Below, in pieces: positions 1 to 8,666 of a stretch of 64,000 nt of DNA. Position 1 is the first letter of the stretch. Every line of letters begins with the position of its first letter. A model generated the notes under the pieces. That model was not told the DNA's origin and searched no databases. It saw only the letters and a list, made by a program, of their open reading frames with translations. The position numbers and the translations under genes were made by a program. The stretch is from CAXXOK01 sp963664595. GTDB lineage: Bacteria > Bacillota > Clostridia > Christensenellales > Aristaeellaceae. Where the stretch lies: NCBI GenBank assembly GCA_963664595.2, contig CAXXOK010000010.1:62001-126000 (forward strand), written 5' to 3'.

Positions 1-429
1 GGATATGAAGTAGATGCCTTGGATTTTATTATCAAACCGACCGATCAACGCTCCATTGACCGCGTGATGAGCAAGGCGATCAAGCGCATACAGAATCAGC
101 TTGGCGTTACAGTGGTGTTAAAAACGTCCAGAGACATCATCAGTATTTCGTCCAACAAGATTTATTTCATTGAAGTTTACGATCATGATTTGATTTATCA
201 TACTGAGCAGGGAGAATATCGGGTACGCGGGCAGCTATACGAGGCAAGAAAACAATTGGATGAGAAGCAGTTTATTCTTTGCCATCGCTCTTACCTGGTC
301 AATCTGCGCCACATCTCAAGCGTACATGATGAGTATTTAATCGTGAATGGAAAGAAAGTACTGATCTCAAAATCTCACCGCAAGGAGATCGAACGTCGAT
401 TTGTAAGTTATCTGGGTGAAAATTTATGA
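1..429 (+). CDS. LytTR-family response regulator, 5' truncated by window edge
   Basis: The reading frame is open from base 1, so the gene begins upstream of the window. The first residues are the end of a receiver domain, with the conserved Lys-Pro of the motif DFIIKPTD. The remainder is a LytTR DNA-binding domain containing IYFIEVYDHD and the late FILCHRSYLVNLRHI signature. LytTR proteins bind direct repeats upstream of target genes and usually control exported or virulence-like functions. The stop codon overlaps the start of the GHKL kinase (ATGA), so the two form a translationally coupled two-component pair. The phosphoacceptor Asp lies outside the window. The 4.9-kb region downstream suggests exported glycosidase genes as possible targets, which is inference. 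Confidence 0.9.
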   Translation, partial: GYEVDALDFIIKPTDQRSIDRVMSKAIKRIQNQLGVTVVLKTSRDIISISSNKIYFIEVYDHDLIYHTEQGEYRVRGQLYEARKQLDEKQFILCHRSYLVNLRHISSVHDEYLIVNGKKVLISKSHRKEIERRFVSYLGENL

Positions 430-1772
430 ACTCAACCTGGTGGATCACCTATATTGACTGGCGCTTGTCGTCGGGGGTTATTTTCTTCATTCTGCTGCTG
501 CTTTGGGGCAGAGGAGAAAAACGCACCCATTACGTTTGGCGTGTAGCGGCAAGCGGCCTGTTGCTGATCGGCGGAAGCTGGAGCATGCGGTTTGTTATTG
601 AAGAAGTACTTCAAACGCTTGTTGCGTCAGCGCTTGGGTATACGCTCTTTATTGTGATCATGAGCATGCTATATCTGGCAACGTATTGGTTTTGCCGAAA
701 AACATCAGTCAGTGAGTATTTGTTTAACAGTACACTGGCGCTTACCGTTTATCGCCTGGCCTGGGATGCAATGAAAATGATCACCAACGGAATGCTAAAC
801 TTTCGGCTGCCATGGCCCATTGTCAGTCTATATCAATCGCTTTTCTCTTATGGAATCTATATACTGATCAGCGTTTTGTGCTACCTGTTCTATCTGCGAA
901 TCGCCAAGGACCGCTGCCAGCTGCATGTGAAAACGATGTCCTGGCTATTTCTCATTGTGATTCTCTGCCAGATGCTTTTGGAATTCAGCTATCGTATAGC
1001 GGGGTCCGGCAACAGCGCTCAGCATTTATTCCTGTTCTTTTTTACTTCGTTTATGTACAGTTTGATGAGTTTCGCGCTGCTGCTGATACTTCCGTATCTG
1101 GATCGGCTCCAACAGGATAAGACGCGGATGGAAAATTTCATCAACAGCAAAACAAAGTATTACGAGATCAGCAGTACAGGGATTTTGTCGCTCCAGACGA
1201 AATGCCACGATTTGAAACATCAAATCAAACTCATTCGATCGGCAGAGGGGAAGATACAGTTTGACCAGTATATCGATCATCTGGAAGAGTCGATTAACGA
1301 GTACAATACAGTTGTCGAAACAGGCAATAAAAGCCTGGATATTGTTTTAACGGAGAAGAACATCATCTGTCAGAGCAAGGGGATTAAATTCAGCTACATA
1401 TTGGATGGTATAATATTCAACTTTTTGTCCGAAATGGATATATATGCTTTGTTTGGCAATATTATGGATAATGCCATTGAAAGCTTCGACCATATATCCA
1501 ACCGTGAGTGCTGCTATATCACAATGAAAGCGGCCAGGCAAAATGGTCTGGTTATCCTGTTTACAGAGAATTACTTTGAAAACGAACTCAAATATAAACA
1601 AGGGAAACTGATTACGAATAAAAAGGAAAAACAGCTTCACGGTTTCGGCCTGCGGTCTATTGGCGCAATCGCAAAGAAGTATGGGGGACTGATTTCGATT
1701 CAAGCAGAGAATCAGGTGTTTAAGCTTACGGTAACGATGGTTGATCAATCCGATAAAGCCTGCTCATTGTGA
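426..1772 (+). CDS. GHKL-type sensor histidine kinase (AgrC-like), six-TM sensor
   Basis: This is a 448-residue membrane kinase. About six hydrophobic segments fill residues 1-225, followed by a short coiled linker. The phosphoacceptor motif CHDLKH (His about residue 261) is typical of GHKL/AgrC kinases. The ATPase region has NIMDNAIE (about 345) and HGFGLRS (about 405). Kinases of this class pair with LytTR regulators, and here the start codon overlaps the regulator stop. The sensor domain lacks recognisable extracellular domains, so the ligand is probably membrane-associated or a peptide; the actual signal is unknown. A second pair of the same type lies at 5.8-7.8 kb, suggesting duplication. 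Confidence 0.9.
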   Translation: MNSTWWITYIDWRLSSGVIFFILLLLWGRGEKRTHYVWRVAASGLLLIGGSWSMRFVIEEVLQTLVASALGYTLFIVIMSMLYLATYWFCRKTSVSEYLFNSTLALTVYRLAWDAMKMITNGMLNFRLPWPIVSLYQSLFSYGIYILISVLCYLFYLRIAKDRCQLHVKTMSWLFLIVILCQMLLEFSYRIAGSGNSAQHLFLFFFTSFMYSLMSFALLLILPYLDRLQQDKTRMENFINSKTKYYEISSTGILSLQTKCHDLKHQIKLIRSAEGKIQFDQYIDHLEESINEYNTVVETGNKSLDIVLTEKNIICQSKGIKFSYILDGIIFNFLSEMDIYALFGNIMDNAIESFDHISNRECCYITMKAARQNGLVILFTENYFENELKYKQGKLITNKKEKQLHGFGLRSIGAIAKKYGGLISIQAENQVFKLTVTMVDQSDKACSL

Positions 1773-2184
1773 CAAAATTATCCGAACCATCCTGACGCCG
1801 AATACTTTGGGCAGCTTGCTCCACGACAGCAGTTTTCCGCAGGCGTAAACGCAGGCAGTATTCTGCGATTTCCTGTTTACGTGTATTCAATGTGTTATTA
1901 TTGGCCGTTAACGACATAGAAATACATTCACGACAAATTAAAGCCAATACGTTCGTCTGGCTGAAGATACACGCCATCCTCATGGTTGTATGCGTCGAAT
2001 ACCTTTTTTTCATTTTAGTTTATGATACTATCATTCTAAGATGAATATCAAATGCATGCCGGTGAAAATTCGTTTTTCAATTTGCATGGAAGGAGATCGT
2101 CAAGAAACGAAAGAAAACGGGTAACCACCGTGTGTATGAGTTCAACATCCATTAAGAATATTGATATGAGGAAGGGCGAAAGAA
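1773..2184 (+). other. Intergenic leader upstream of the secreted GH3 gene
   Basis: About 410 bases without a convincing gene. An AT-rich stretch near 2005-2050 probably contains the promoter, but no clean -35/-10 pair could be chosen. A purine-rich ribosome site (gaggaaggg, 2168-2176) precedes the GH3 start at 2185. No strong hairpin with a T-tract was seen after the kinase gene. Confidence 0.5.
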
Positions 2185-4497
2185 ATGAAGCGAATCATGA
2201 GTTTGATGGCAGTGCTTGCCCTGTTGATCAGCATCACCCCCGCAGCGGTGGCTGACGGCAGCGAGTATATTGCCGCACCCTATACCCTTGGCGATGGACA
2301 AAGCATCGAAGATACTGTGCTTACCCCGGTTTTTTATGAGAACGCTGACGGCCCGACGATTGGTGTAACGGTCGTCGGTGTGATTGTGCAGGACGGGAAA
2401 TATTTCCGTGACAGCAACAACAACCAGAAATTGGATGCCTTTGAAGACTGGCGGCTGGACGCGGCAACGCGTGCGGCAGATACTGTATCGAAGCTGACTG
2501 TAAGGCAGCAGGCAGGACTCGTTTTCAATACGCTGATGGCCAATCCGGCTGCCGCAACTGCTGCAGACGCAGTGGATGAAAACGGCAATGTCATTTTCGC
2601 CAAAGTGTTTCCATACATGGAAGGCGGCCCGAGAACATATGGAGCGCAAACCTATTATTACGATGAAATCAGCGTGGATGCGCTGGTAAACGGCGGTTTG
2701 CGTGCCGGTGTTATGCGCGCCAATCCTGATGCCTCTGTTGCAACGTGGTATAATAATGCGTTGGCACAGGTTTGTGAATATACTGCGGTTGCAACCGAGC
2801 AGGTTTCCATTCCCTGGACCGTGATTTCGAATCCTATCGGCAATGGGTATCCGGGCAGCCTGGGTATGGCAGCCGCAGTGATGGGCGATGTTGCCAATGG
2901 CGGCGATTATAGCTTGGTATTTAACTTTGCCGACCAGGATCGCCAGATTTGGAATGCAAAAGGGATCGATGCTATGTATGGTCCGCAGATTGATTTGCTC
3001 ACTGATCCTCGCTGGAATCGTAACAGCGGAACCTACGGTGAGGTGCCCGAAGTGGTTGCTGGCATTGTGACAGCGCTTGTGACGGGGTATCAGACCGGCG
3101 CCGATGGCACGCAGGACGGGGATGTTTCGCTGAATATCAAACACTTCCCCGGTGATGGAGCAGCGGAAAACGGCTTTGAGTCCCATAATGCGATTGGTCA
3201 GTGGCGCTTGTATCCCACGGAAGGCTCACTGGAAAAGTACCAGTTGGTTGGGTTCCAGGCTGCTGTTGATGCAAACTCTGGCGGCATCATGCCCGGTTAC
3301 AGCCGGCCTACGACGGATGCCCGCAGTGCAAAACAGGTTGTCAAGGGCGTCGAGATCAATGCGCCTGCGCTTGGCAATGCATATAACAAGGAAATCATGA
3401 CCACATTGCTGCGTGATGTGATGGGTTTCAAGGGCTATATCAATTCTGACTCCGGTATTGTATCCACGCAGAATTTCGGCGCTGAGGATATGACGCTTGC
3501 CCAGCGGTATGCGGCCATCATTGCGGCAGGCACAGATGTTGTCGGCAGCACCTTTGATATTGACGCCGTTCTTGAGGCAGTGGACACTGGCTTGCTGGCT
3601 AAAGAAGACCTTGATCGTGCCAGCATCAACCGCTTGACCTCCATGATCTCCATGGGTCGCTTTGAGAACCCTTACCGTGATACCGATGAAGCGATAGCAA
3701 CGGTTGATGCGTTGTCAGCTGATATCGGAACTGCGGCGCGTGAGGCGCAGCAGAAATCCGTTGTGCTGATGAAGAATTCTGACGCCGTATTGCCCCTGAC
3801 GGACACTTCTGCGAAAGTCTATGTCGGCTACTTCGGCGCGCCGAACCGTGACGGTTCGGATCCTGCAGCCAGCCTGAAGGCGGAGTTCGCATCCCGCGGC
3901 TTTGTGCTGGTAGACGATTACAACGAAGCAAACATCGCTTTCCTGGCAGTCTCACCGGTCTTGAACAACAGTCAGCAAATGGCTGTGATTGATCTGGTCG
4001 AAGATCTGGAAGTCCCGGAACGCAGCTTCCCGGATAGCCAGGCACTGACCGGCGAGACGACCTTCAGCACCACGGTTCCGGACATCGGCAAGGTGCCGAA
4101 GATCGCTGAAGCGGTTCATGCAAACGGCGGCAAAGTGCTTGCTTCCATTGAAATCAGCAATCCCTGGATTCTAACCAATCTGGAGCCCTACTGTGACAGC
4201 CTGATCGGCATCTTCGGAACGAATACCGCTGCCCAGCTGGATGTACTGACAGGCGTGTGTAATCCTACCGGCAAACTGCCCGTCACCATGGTTGCCTGCA
4301 ACGAAGTGATTGCCGTCAACGAGCAGGATATCGATGGCGTTGTGTATGAAGTTTGCGTATCCCCCAACGACGTACCCGGTTTTGCCAAGGATGAGTATAT
4401 GTCCGCTGATGTGCTGGCACTGTCTCCCTCCGGCAGCTATGCCTACATGGATACGGACGGAAACGTCTACTCTGCATGGTTCGGCCTTAGCTATTAG
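2185..4497 (+). CDS. Secreted glycoside hydrolase family 3 beta-glycosidase
   Basis: A 770-residue exported GH3 enzyme hydrolysing non-reducing-end beta-linked sugars. It starts with a Sec signal peptide (KR, hydrophobic core, cleavage near AAVADG). A DSNNNQKLDAFEDW segment near residue 80 resembles the Asp-rich calcium-binding loop often present in exported GH3 proteins. The GH3 N-terminal barrel contains the KHFPGDG motif (about residue 318) and the presumed nucleophile Asp422 in INSDSG. The GH3 C-terminal alpha/beta sandwich follows (VVLMKNSDAVLPL). There is no lipobox or sortase motif, so it may be free or loosely cell-bound. It lies between two LytTR/GHKL pairs, one of which may control it. 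Exact sugar specificity cannot be read from sequence. Confidence 0.88.
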   Translation: MKRIMSLMAVLALLISITPAAVADGSEYIAAPYTLGDGQSIEDTVLTPVFYENADGPTIGVTVVGVIVQDGKYFRDSNNNQKLDAFEDWRLDAATRAADTVSKLTVRQQAGLVFNTLMANPAAATAADAVDENGNVIFAKVFPYMEGGPRTYGAQTYYYDEISVDALVNGGLRAGVMRANPDASVATWYNNALAQVCEYTAVATEQVSIPWTVISNPIGNGYPGSLGMAAAVMGDVANGGDYSLVFNFADQDRQIWNAKGIDAMYGPQIDLLTDPRWNRNSGTYGEVPEVVAGIVTALVTGYQTGADGTQDGDVSLNIKHFPGDGAAENGFESHNAIGQWRLYPTEGSLEKYQLVGFQAAVDANSGGIMPGYSRPTTDARSAKQVVKGVEINAPALGNAYNKEIMTTLLRDVMGFKGYINSDSGIVSTQNFGAEDMTLAQRYAAIIAAGTDVVGSTFDIDAVLEAVDTGLLAKEDLDRASINRLTSMISMGRFENPYRDTDEAIATVDALSADIGTAAREAQQKSVVLMKNSDAVLPLTDTSAKVYVGYFGAPNRDGSDPAASLKAEFASRGFVLVDDYNEANIAFLAVSPVLNNSQQMAVIDLVEDLEVPERSFPDSQALTGETTFSTTVPDIGKVPKIAEAVHANGGKVLASIEISNPWILTNLEPYCDSLIGIFGTNTAAQLDVLTGVCNPTGKLPVTMVACNEVIAVNEQDIDGVVYEVCVSPNDVPGFAKDEYMSADVLALSPSGSYAYMDTDGNVYSAWFGLSY

Positions 4498-4515
4498 CCA
4501 ATGGTTAACTGGCAG

Positions 4516-4537
4516 GAGGCTCCCTTCGGGGAGCCTC
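4516..4537 (+). terminator. Intercistronic UUCG-loop hairpin
   Basis: A perfect 9-bp stem (GAGGCTCCC / GGGAGCCTC) closes a TTCG tetraloop just after the GH3 stop. There is no T-run after it and the next ribosome site follows at once. It is more likely an RNA-stabilising or partial-attenuation hairpin than a full terminator. Confidence 0.5.
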
Positions 4538-4562
4538 TCACCAGTAGAAAAGGAGTTTGATA

Positions 4563-5195
4563 ATGATGAAGAAACTGTTTTGCCTGATGCTATGCCTTGC
4601 GCTGGCGATTCCACTGTTTGCCGTTGCTGAAGAAGGAATGACCGCAGACTCTCTGGCGCTGAATTATGAGGCGACGCCTGCGGATTACGAAGGCGTTTGG
4701 GTACTGACCGGCGCTTATGAAGCGGATGCCGGTATGCTGGAAGTCGCACCTGAGGCAATTACGCTTGAGATCAGGCTTCAGATCGATTACAACAAATTGG
4801 TGGATATGGCTGCCTATATACATGCCGATGCAACCAATTTGCAGGGAACCCTTTCATTCAACCATGAAGATATTGATGTGGAAGATTACCGTTGCTCTGC
4901 AACATATGAAGACTTTACCAAAGTCATCGTTGAAGGCGAGGGCAAGTGTTATTCTACCGGTGCCGTTAAGTTCAAAATCCGTGATGATGACGAAGGCCTG
5001 TTCTTTGATGTGATCACAGGTATTGAAATTGATGATATGGACATGATGAATGTTCTGGGGATCAATGCCGAAGGCCAGCTGATCCTTGGATATTCCGACG
5101 ATCACATTGAACGCGACCCGGATGCCGTATTTGCCTATGCCTATATCTTCACAAAAACGGAGACAGAGAATCCTGCGACGATATTATATAACTAA
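4563..5195 (+). CDS. Small secreted protein of unknown function, beta-rich
   Basis: I do not recognise this 210-residue protein. ATG 4563 is chosen because AAAAGGAG lies 8 bases upstream; an upstream TTG has no suitable spacing. A clear signal peptide (MMKKLFCLMLCLALAIPLFAVAEE) is followed by YEGVWVLTGAYEADAG, an aromatic/Gly pattern seen in several exported Clostridia proteins of lipocalin-like type. The rest alternates hydrophobic and charged residues, consistent with beta strands, and is acidic. No catalytic motif is visible. It follows the secreted GH3 gene by 65 bases across a hairpin, so the two are probably co-transcribed. A second small secreted protein (7980-8582) occupies an analogous position before another GH3 gene. 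Confidence 0.75.
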   Translation: MMKKLFCLMLCLALAIPLFAVAEEGMTADSLALNYEATPADYEGVWVLTGAYEADAGMLEVAPEAITLEIRLQIDYNKLVDMAAYIHADATNLQGTLSFNHEDIDVEDYRCSATYEDFTKVIVEGEGKCYSTGAVKFKIRDDDEGLFFDVITGIEIDDMDMMNVLGINAEGQLILGYSDDHIERDPDAVFAYAYIFTKTETENPATILYN

Positions 5196-5242
5196 AAAAC
5201 GGCCCTGGTTTTGATAATATCCGGGAGAGGCGTCGTTACATT

Positions 5243-5272
5243 TTGACAGGGATCTCTGAAATCGTGTATACT
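5243..5272 (+). promoter_or_regulatory. Sigma-A promoter, TTGACA-N18-TATACT
   Basis: A consensus -35 (5243-5248) and -10 (5267-5272) are separated by 18 bases. The nearest downstream gene is the LytTR regulator at 5827, giving a leader of about 550 bases that contains a large inverted repeat and a palindrome. It could instead express a small RNA. Confidence 0.65.
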
Positions 5273-5311
5273 ATATCTTACCATCGCCGTCATCCTTGCG
5301 ATAGCGGATCA

Positions 5312-5364
5312 CAAATTGACTGTCAAGGGGAGTCGTAAAGATGAACACCTTGACAGTCAATTTG
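5312..5364. repeat. 17-bp perfect inverted repeat, 19-base loop
   Basis: The arm CAAATTGACTGTCAAGG (5312-5328) is exactly complementary to 5348-5364. In RNA this gives a very stable hairpin about 45 bases after the -10 box at 5267. No T-run follows, so it is not a typical terminator. It may be the end of a decayed element or a regulatory leader structure. Confidence 0.7.
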
Positions 5365-5376
5365 CAATCAGGTACG

Positions 5377-5391
5377 ATGTAACCGTTACAT
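5377..5391. promoter_or_regulatory. 15-bp palindrome, possible operator
   Basis: ATGTAACCGTTACAT is a perfect palindrome around a central C. The half-site GTTACAT also occurs once upstream at about 5235, next to the -35 box of the promoter. It could be bound by the neighbouring LytTR regulator, but LytTR sites are usually direct repeats, so this is weak. Confidence 0.35.
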
Positions 5392-5826
5392 AACAAGGTG
5401 TTCAGCAGAAGATCATGATATTTCCCGACTATTTACTTTTTATCGAATTGAATGGGCGATTCAATGACGGGATATGGATTGCCCTATATAACGGATTGGA
5501 AGCAGGAAGCGTTCTTTGAGAGTTTGTGCATGAATTATTGCTGTGAAGATTTCGCCAGTGCATAAGAACATTGCGTTCCATGATATGAATAGGAACAGGT
5601 GAAGACTGCGGCTTTTCGCAAGCTCGTTTACGCAGGAACTTCACGAATACAACAAACCGATTGGCACGTGATCGTCAATGGTATGATGTTGCTACCGGTT
5701 TTCGTTTCCCTTCACGCCTGACCATGGCTGTCCGTATTTTACTGTGACGTGTCAGACTGAACCCGGATGACAGTAACTGTGTCGAAACAATCAGGTGCGC
5801 GTAGGAAATTTATCGAGGTAGTATCA
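5392..5826 (+). other. Long leader region without a recognised gene
   Basis: No open frame here has a ribosome site or recognisable protein similarity. Sequence up to the TTG start at 5827 appears non-coding. It ends with GAGG at 5815-5818, the ribosome site of the response regulator. Confidence 0.5.
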
Positions 5827-6540
5827 TTGATTAAAATCGCGATCCTGGAAGATGACCAGAAGCAGGCGGAATGCTTGACGAACATGCTTAAAAAATACAG
5901 AGATGAGCATGAAGAGTTTGCGTATACCGTGAATCATTATGATAAGTCTATGCTGTTGCTGGTAGACTATCATTGTGATGTGGATTTGCTGCTGCTGGAT
6001 ATTCAAATGCCGGATATGTCGGGGATGGATGTCGCAAAGCGAATCAGGGCCATTGACGATCATGTCATGATTGTTTTTATCACGACTGTAACCCAGTATG
6101 CAATCGAAGGGTATCTCGTCAAAGCGTTTGACTATGTGGTCAAGCCATTGCTTTACGACACATTCAAGGTCAAAATGGATCGAATACGTAAGGCGCTTGT
6201 GCATCAGAAATCATCCATAAGCGTTGAAGTGCGAAACAAAGAGGAAATTCGCCTCATCTCAGCTGATGATATCATTTATATAGAAGTTTCCAATCACGAT
6301 GTGCTGATTCATACATTCGCAGAGGTTTACCGGCAATGGGGAAGCTTGAAGCAATATGAAGCATTGCTTCGCAATGCGCACTTTGCCAGATGCAATGCCT
6401 GCTATTTAGTCAACCTGAAGCACATACAAAGAATTAACGGAGATAGTGTGAGAGTGCATCAGGATGATTTGGCCATCAGTAAGTCACGGCGTAAGGATTT
6501 TCTTGCTGCCATTGCGCAGTATAAGGGAGGGAGCCGTTAG
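5827..6540 (+). CDS. LytTR-family response regulator
   Basis: This 237-residue regulator has a receiver domain (acidic pair ED-D near residues 8-10, phosphoacceptor Asp58 in LLLLDIQMPD, Lys in FDYVVKPL) and a C-terminal LytTR domain (IIYIEVSNHD, then ARCNACYLVNLKHI). I choose TTG 5827 because GAGG lies 8 bases upstream and the receiver domain starts immediately (IKIAILEDD); the longer frame from 5767 would add a non-conserved tail. The stop codon shares a base with the GTG start of the kinase. It probably controls nearby exported-enzyme genes. Confidence 0.9.
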   Translation: MIKIAILEDDQKQAECLTNMLKKYRDEHEEFAYTVNHYDKSMLLLVDYHCDVDLLLLDIQMPDMSGMDVAKRIRAIDDHVMIVFITTVTQYAIEGYLVKAFDYVVKPLLYDTFKVKMDRIRKALVHQKSSISVEVRNKEEIRLISADDIIYIEVSNHDVLIHTFAEVYRQWGSLKQYEALLRNAHFARCNACYLVNLKHIQRINGDSVRVHQDDLAISKSRRKDFLAAIAQYKGGSR

Positions 6541-7835
6541 TGCCGGAGTGGTATCAGAATATCAGAAGCGCTGTTTTTCTGTTTCAGGCAATGATGGGGG
6601 TTCTGACCATCGGCTATACCTTGAAGAAAAGGCCTCTTTTTTTGCTTCGTTTGCTTGCAAGTCTTATCATAGGCGGATGGTTTTGTGTCTTGATACAAAA
6701 CGTTCTTTATGTGCCCGGGAGTACTCCGGCTGCCTTGCTAAGCCATGCAACCATGTCGTTTGTTGTATATTTTACGCTGATCATTGTCGTACTCGTCTGC
6801 TTTACGGAAACGATATGGACCGTACTGTTTGTCACGGCATCCGGATACATTGCGCAGGACTTGGCCGGGAGTCTGAAGCAGCTCATCAAGCCAATCCCTT
6901 CAATAGCGGAGCTCGCGGGAAATGCGTTTGGCATTCTGCTGGTTGATTTGCTGTGCTATGGCGGGGTCTTTTTGTTTTTATTTGTACTTTTCAGGCCGTT
7001 TATTCGTGATCGGGAAGAGGATTTCAATAATAAAATCAAAGCGATATTTTCCATTCTTGTGTTAATGATTTGCATTGGTATGGCGCGTTTAACGCAGGAC
7101 AATCCCGACCGAAATACAATGGCTATCATCGCGGAAAGCTCCTATGCCATCATTGTGGACACGCTGATCTTGATCCTTCAATTCGGCGTAATGGACCAGG
7201 CAAAACTGAAAAGCCACATCGAAATTATGCGGGAACTGATCCACCAACAGCATATGCATTATGAAGCCAGCAAAGTGAGTGCGCAGCTGATCAATGAGAA
7301 ATACCATGATCTGAAAAATATGCTGAACAGCTTTCAGGAGGTTGTACCGCAGGAACAGCTCGACAGGATGATGAAATCCATTGAGCGCTATGATATTCGT
7401 GTGAATACCGGGAACGATGTGCTGGATGTACTGCTTACGCAGAAGATGGATTTATGTATACAACGCAACATTAACCTGACGTGCAGCCTTGGGGGGACGG
7501 ATTTCAGCTTTGTTGAGGAATTTGATTTGTATGCTCTTTTTCATAACGCTCTGGATAACGCAATTAATGCAGTAATGGCATTACCAAACGAAAGGGACCG
7601 CTATATCATTTTATCCGCAAAGCAGGACGAAAATATCGTAACAATTCATATGGAGAACCCCAGCACAGGCGAAATCACTTATAATGAAGGCTTGCCAATC
7701 AGCCATGGAGATCCCAAATATCACGGCTTTGGCATGAAGAGTATGCTGCATACAGCAGAACGGTATCACGGTACCTTGGCAATCAAGCAAGAGAACAATC
7801 TTTTCATGCTGGATATTTTATTAATCAAGCCCTGA
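6540..7835 (+). CDS. GHKL-type sensor histidine kinase, partner of the LytTR regulator
   Basis: A 431-residue kinase starting at GTG 6540 (TAGTG overlap with the regulator; ribosome site AAGGGAGGG at 6524-6532). Residues 1-220 carry about six membrane segments. The phosphoacceptor region is KYHDLKNM (His about 256), and the ATPase motifs are NALDNAIN (about 335) and HGFGMKS (about 400). It has the same architecture as the kinase at 426-1772, with clearly diverged sequence. A strong terminator follows at 7882, so the regulator and kinase form a two-gene unit. Confidence 0.9.
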   Translation: MPEWYQNIRSAVFLFQAMMGVLTIGYTLKKRPLFLLRLLASLIIGGWFCVLIQNVLYVPGSTPAALLSHATMSFVVYFTLIIVVLVCFTETIWTVLFVTASGYIAQDLAGSLKQLIKPIPSIAELAGNAFGILLVDLLCYGGVFLFLFVLFRPFIRDREEDFNNKIKAIFSILVLMICIGMARLTQDNPDRNTMAIIAESSYAIIVDTLILILQFGVMDQAKLKSHIEIMRELIHQQHMHYEASKVSAQLINEKYHDLKNMLNSFQEVVPQEQLDRMMKSIERYDIRVNTGNDVLDVLLTQKMDLCIQRNINLTCSLGGTDFSFVEEFDLYALFHNALDNAINAVMALPNERDRYIILSAKQDENIVTIHMENPSTGEITYNEGLPISHGDPKYHGFGMKSMLHTAERYHGTLAIKQENNLFMLDILLIKP

Positions 7836-7881
7836 AAGGTGCAATGCGTATAACCTGATTACGATGGGAAGATGTCCAGTT

Positions 7882-7915
7882 ACGCGGTATATATTGTAGG
7901 ATACCGCGTTTTTTT
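7882..7915 (+). terminator. Rho-independent terminator after the LytTR/GHKL pair
   Basis: ACGCGGTAT pairs with ATACCGCG across a loop of about 10 bases and is followed by seven T residues. It separates the signalling operon from the secreted-protein gene at 7980. Confidence 0.85.
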
Positions 7916-7979
7916 GTATCTTTATGGCATGGAATTGCCCTGTTTTTACAGGCAAAAGGAAATAAGGAGGAACTTTCTA

Positions 7980-8582
7980 ATGAAAAACAACCGTACCCGT
8001 TTGATCGCCTTGCTGGCAGCGATCGTCTTCTCTATGATGTTTATTGGTGCCGCGTCAGCCAGCATTCTGAACACCTACACCATCAGCGATACGATGTTTA
8101 TCGACGCTGTGGGCTGGTACTTCAACAATGACGTGATGCTGATTCTCAACGATGACAACACCTATACGCTGATGTTCAAGCAGGATATTTTCGGCACAAC
8201 CGATCCTGGCATCAAAGGCAACAAAACCACCTTCTTTGAAGGCACCTACACCGCCGCTCCCTCTGCTGATGAGGAAGTCTCTCATCTGGATATCACGCTG
8301 GACACCTGTGACCGCGTATACCTTGAGCAGCACGGCAAGGCGTTCGGCCGTCAGGTTCTCAACTTCTCAATGGTGCTGGATACCGCCAACTGGACGGAGG
8401 ATATGACCTATATCGCATTCCCCGCCGGCAGCGCTGATCCGACAGCTGAATTCATTGCCAATCACAACATTGCCGGCATGATGCTGACGGTGGAAGATCT
8501 GCAGCTGGACATGGAAGATGTCACGCTGGTCAACCGCATTCTCGAGATGCCTGATCTGACCGTGCTGAACATCGCAGAATAA
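7980..8582 (+). CDS. Small secreted protein of unknown function
   Basis: I do not recognise this 200-residue protein. ATG 7980 follows AAGGAGG with good spacing. The signal peptide is MKNNRTRLIALLAAIVFSMMFIGAASAS. The mature part has a DNTYTLMFKQD segment and many Thr/Asp residues in alternating patterns, suggesting a beta-rich, acidic exported domain. No enzyme motif or anchoring signal is seen. It lies between a terminator and a strong hairpin, so it may be a single-gene unit, with the double-anchored GH3 enzyme next. It resembles the protein at 4563-5195 in size, export signal and position, though I see no clear sequence match. Confidence 0.75.
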   Translation: MKNNRTRLIALLAAIVFSMMFIGAASASILNTYTISDTMFIDAVGWYFNNDVMLILNDDNTYTLMFKQDIFGTTDPGIKGNKTTFFEGTYTAAPSADEEVSHLDITLDTCDRVYLEQHGKAFGRQVLNFSMVLDTANWTEDMTYIAFPAGSADPTAEFIANHNIAGMMLTVEDLQLDMEDVTLVNRILEMPDLTVLNIAE

Positions 8583-8600
8583 TCACTACATACATACTAT

Positions 8601-8640
8601 AAAATGGCGGCCGTATATAAGGGTATATACGGCGCCATTT
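8601..8640. terminator. Strong 18-bp hairpin, bidirectional terminator
   Basis: AAAATGGCG and CCGTATATA pair with TATATACGG and CGCCATTTT around an AGGG loop, with one bulged G. The A-run and T-run at the ends give terminator-like tails in both directions. Confidence 0.75.
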
Positions 8641-8666
8641 TACTAGATGTCAAGGAGTAACGATTT

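Noticed and set aside
1726..2013. 95-codon minus-strand frame after the first kinase
   Set aside because: It starts without a ribosome site, overlaps the kinase 3' end and shows no recognisable domain.
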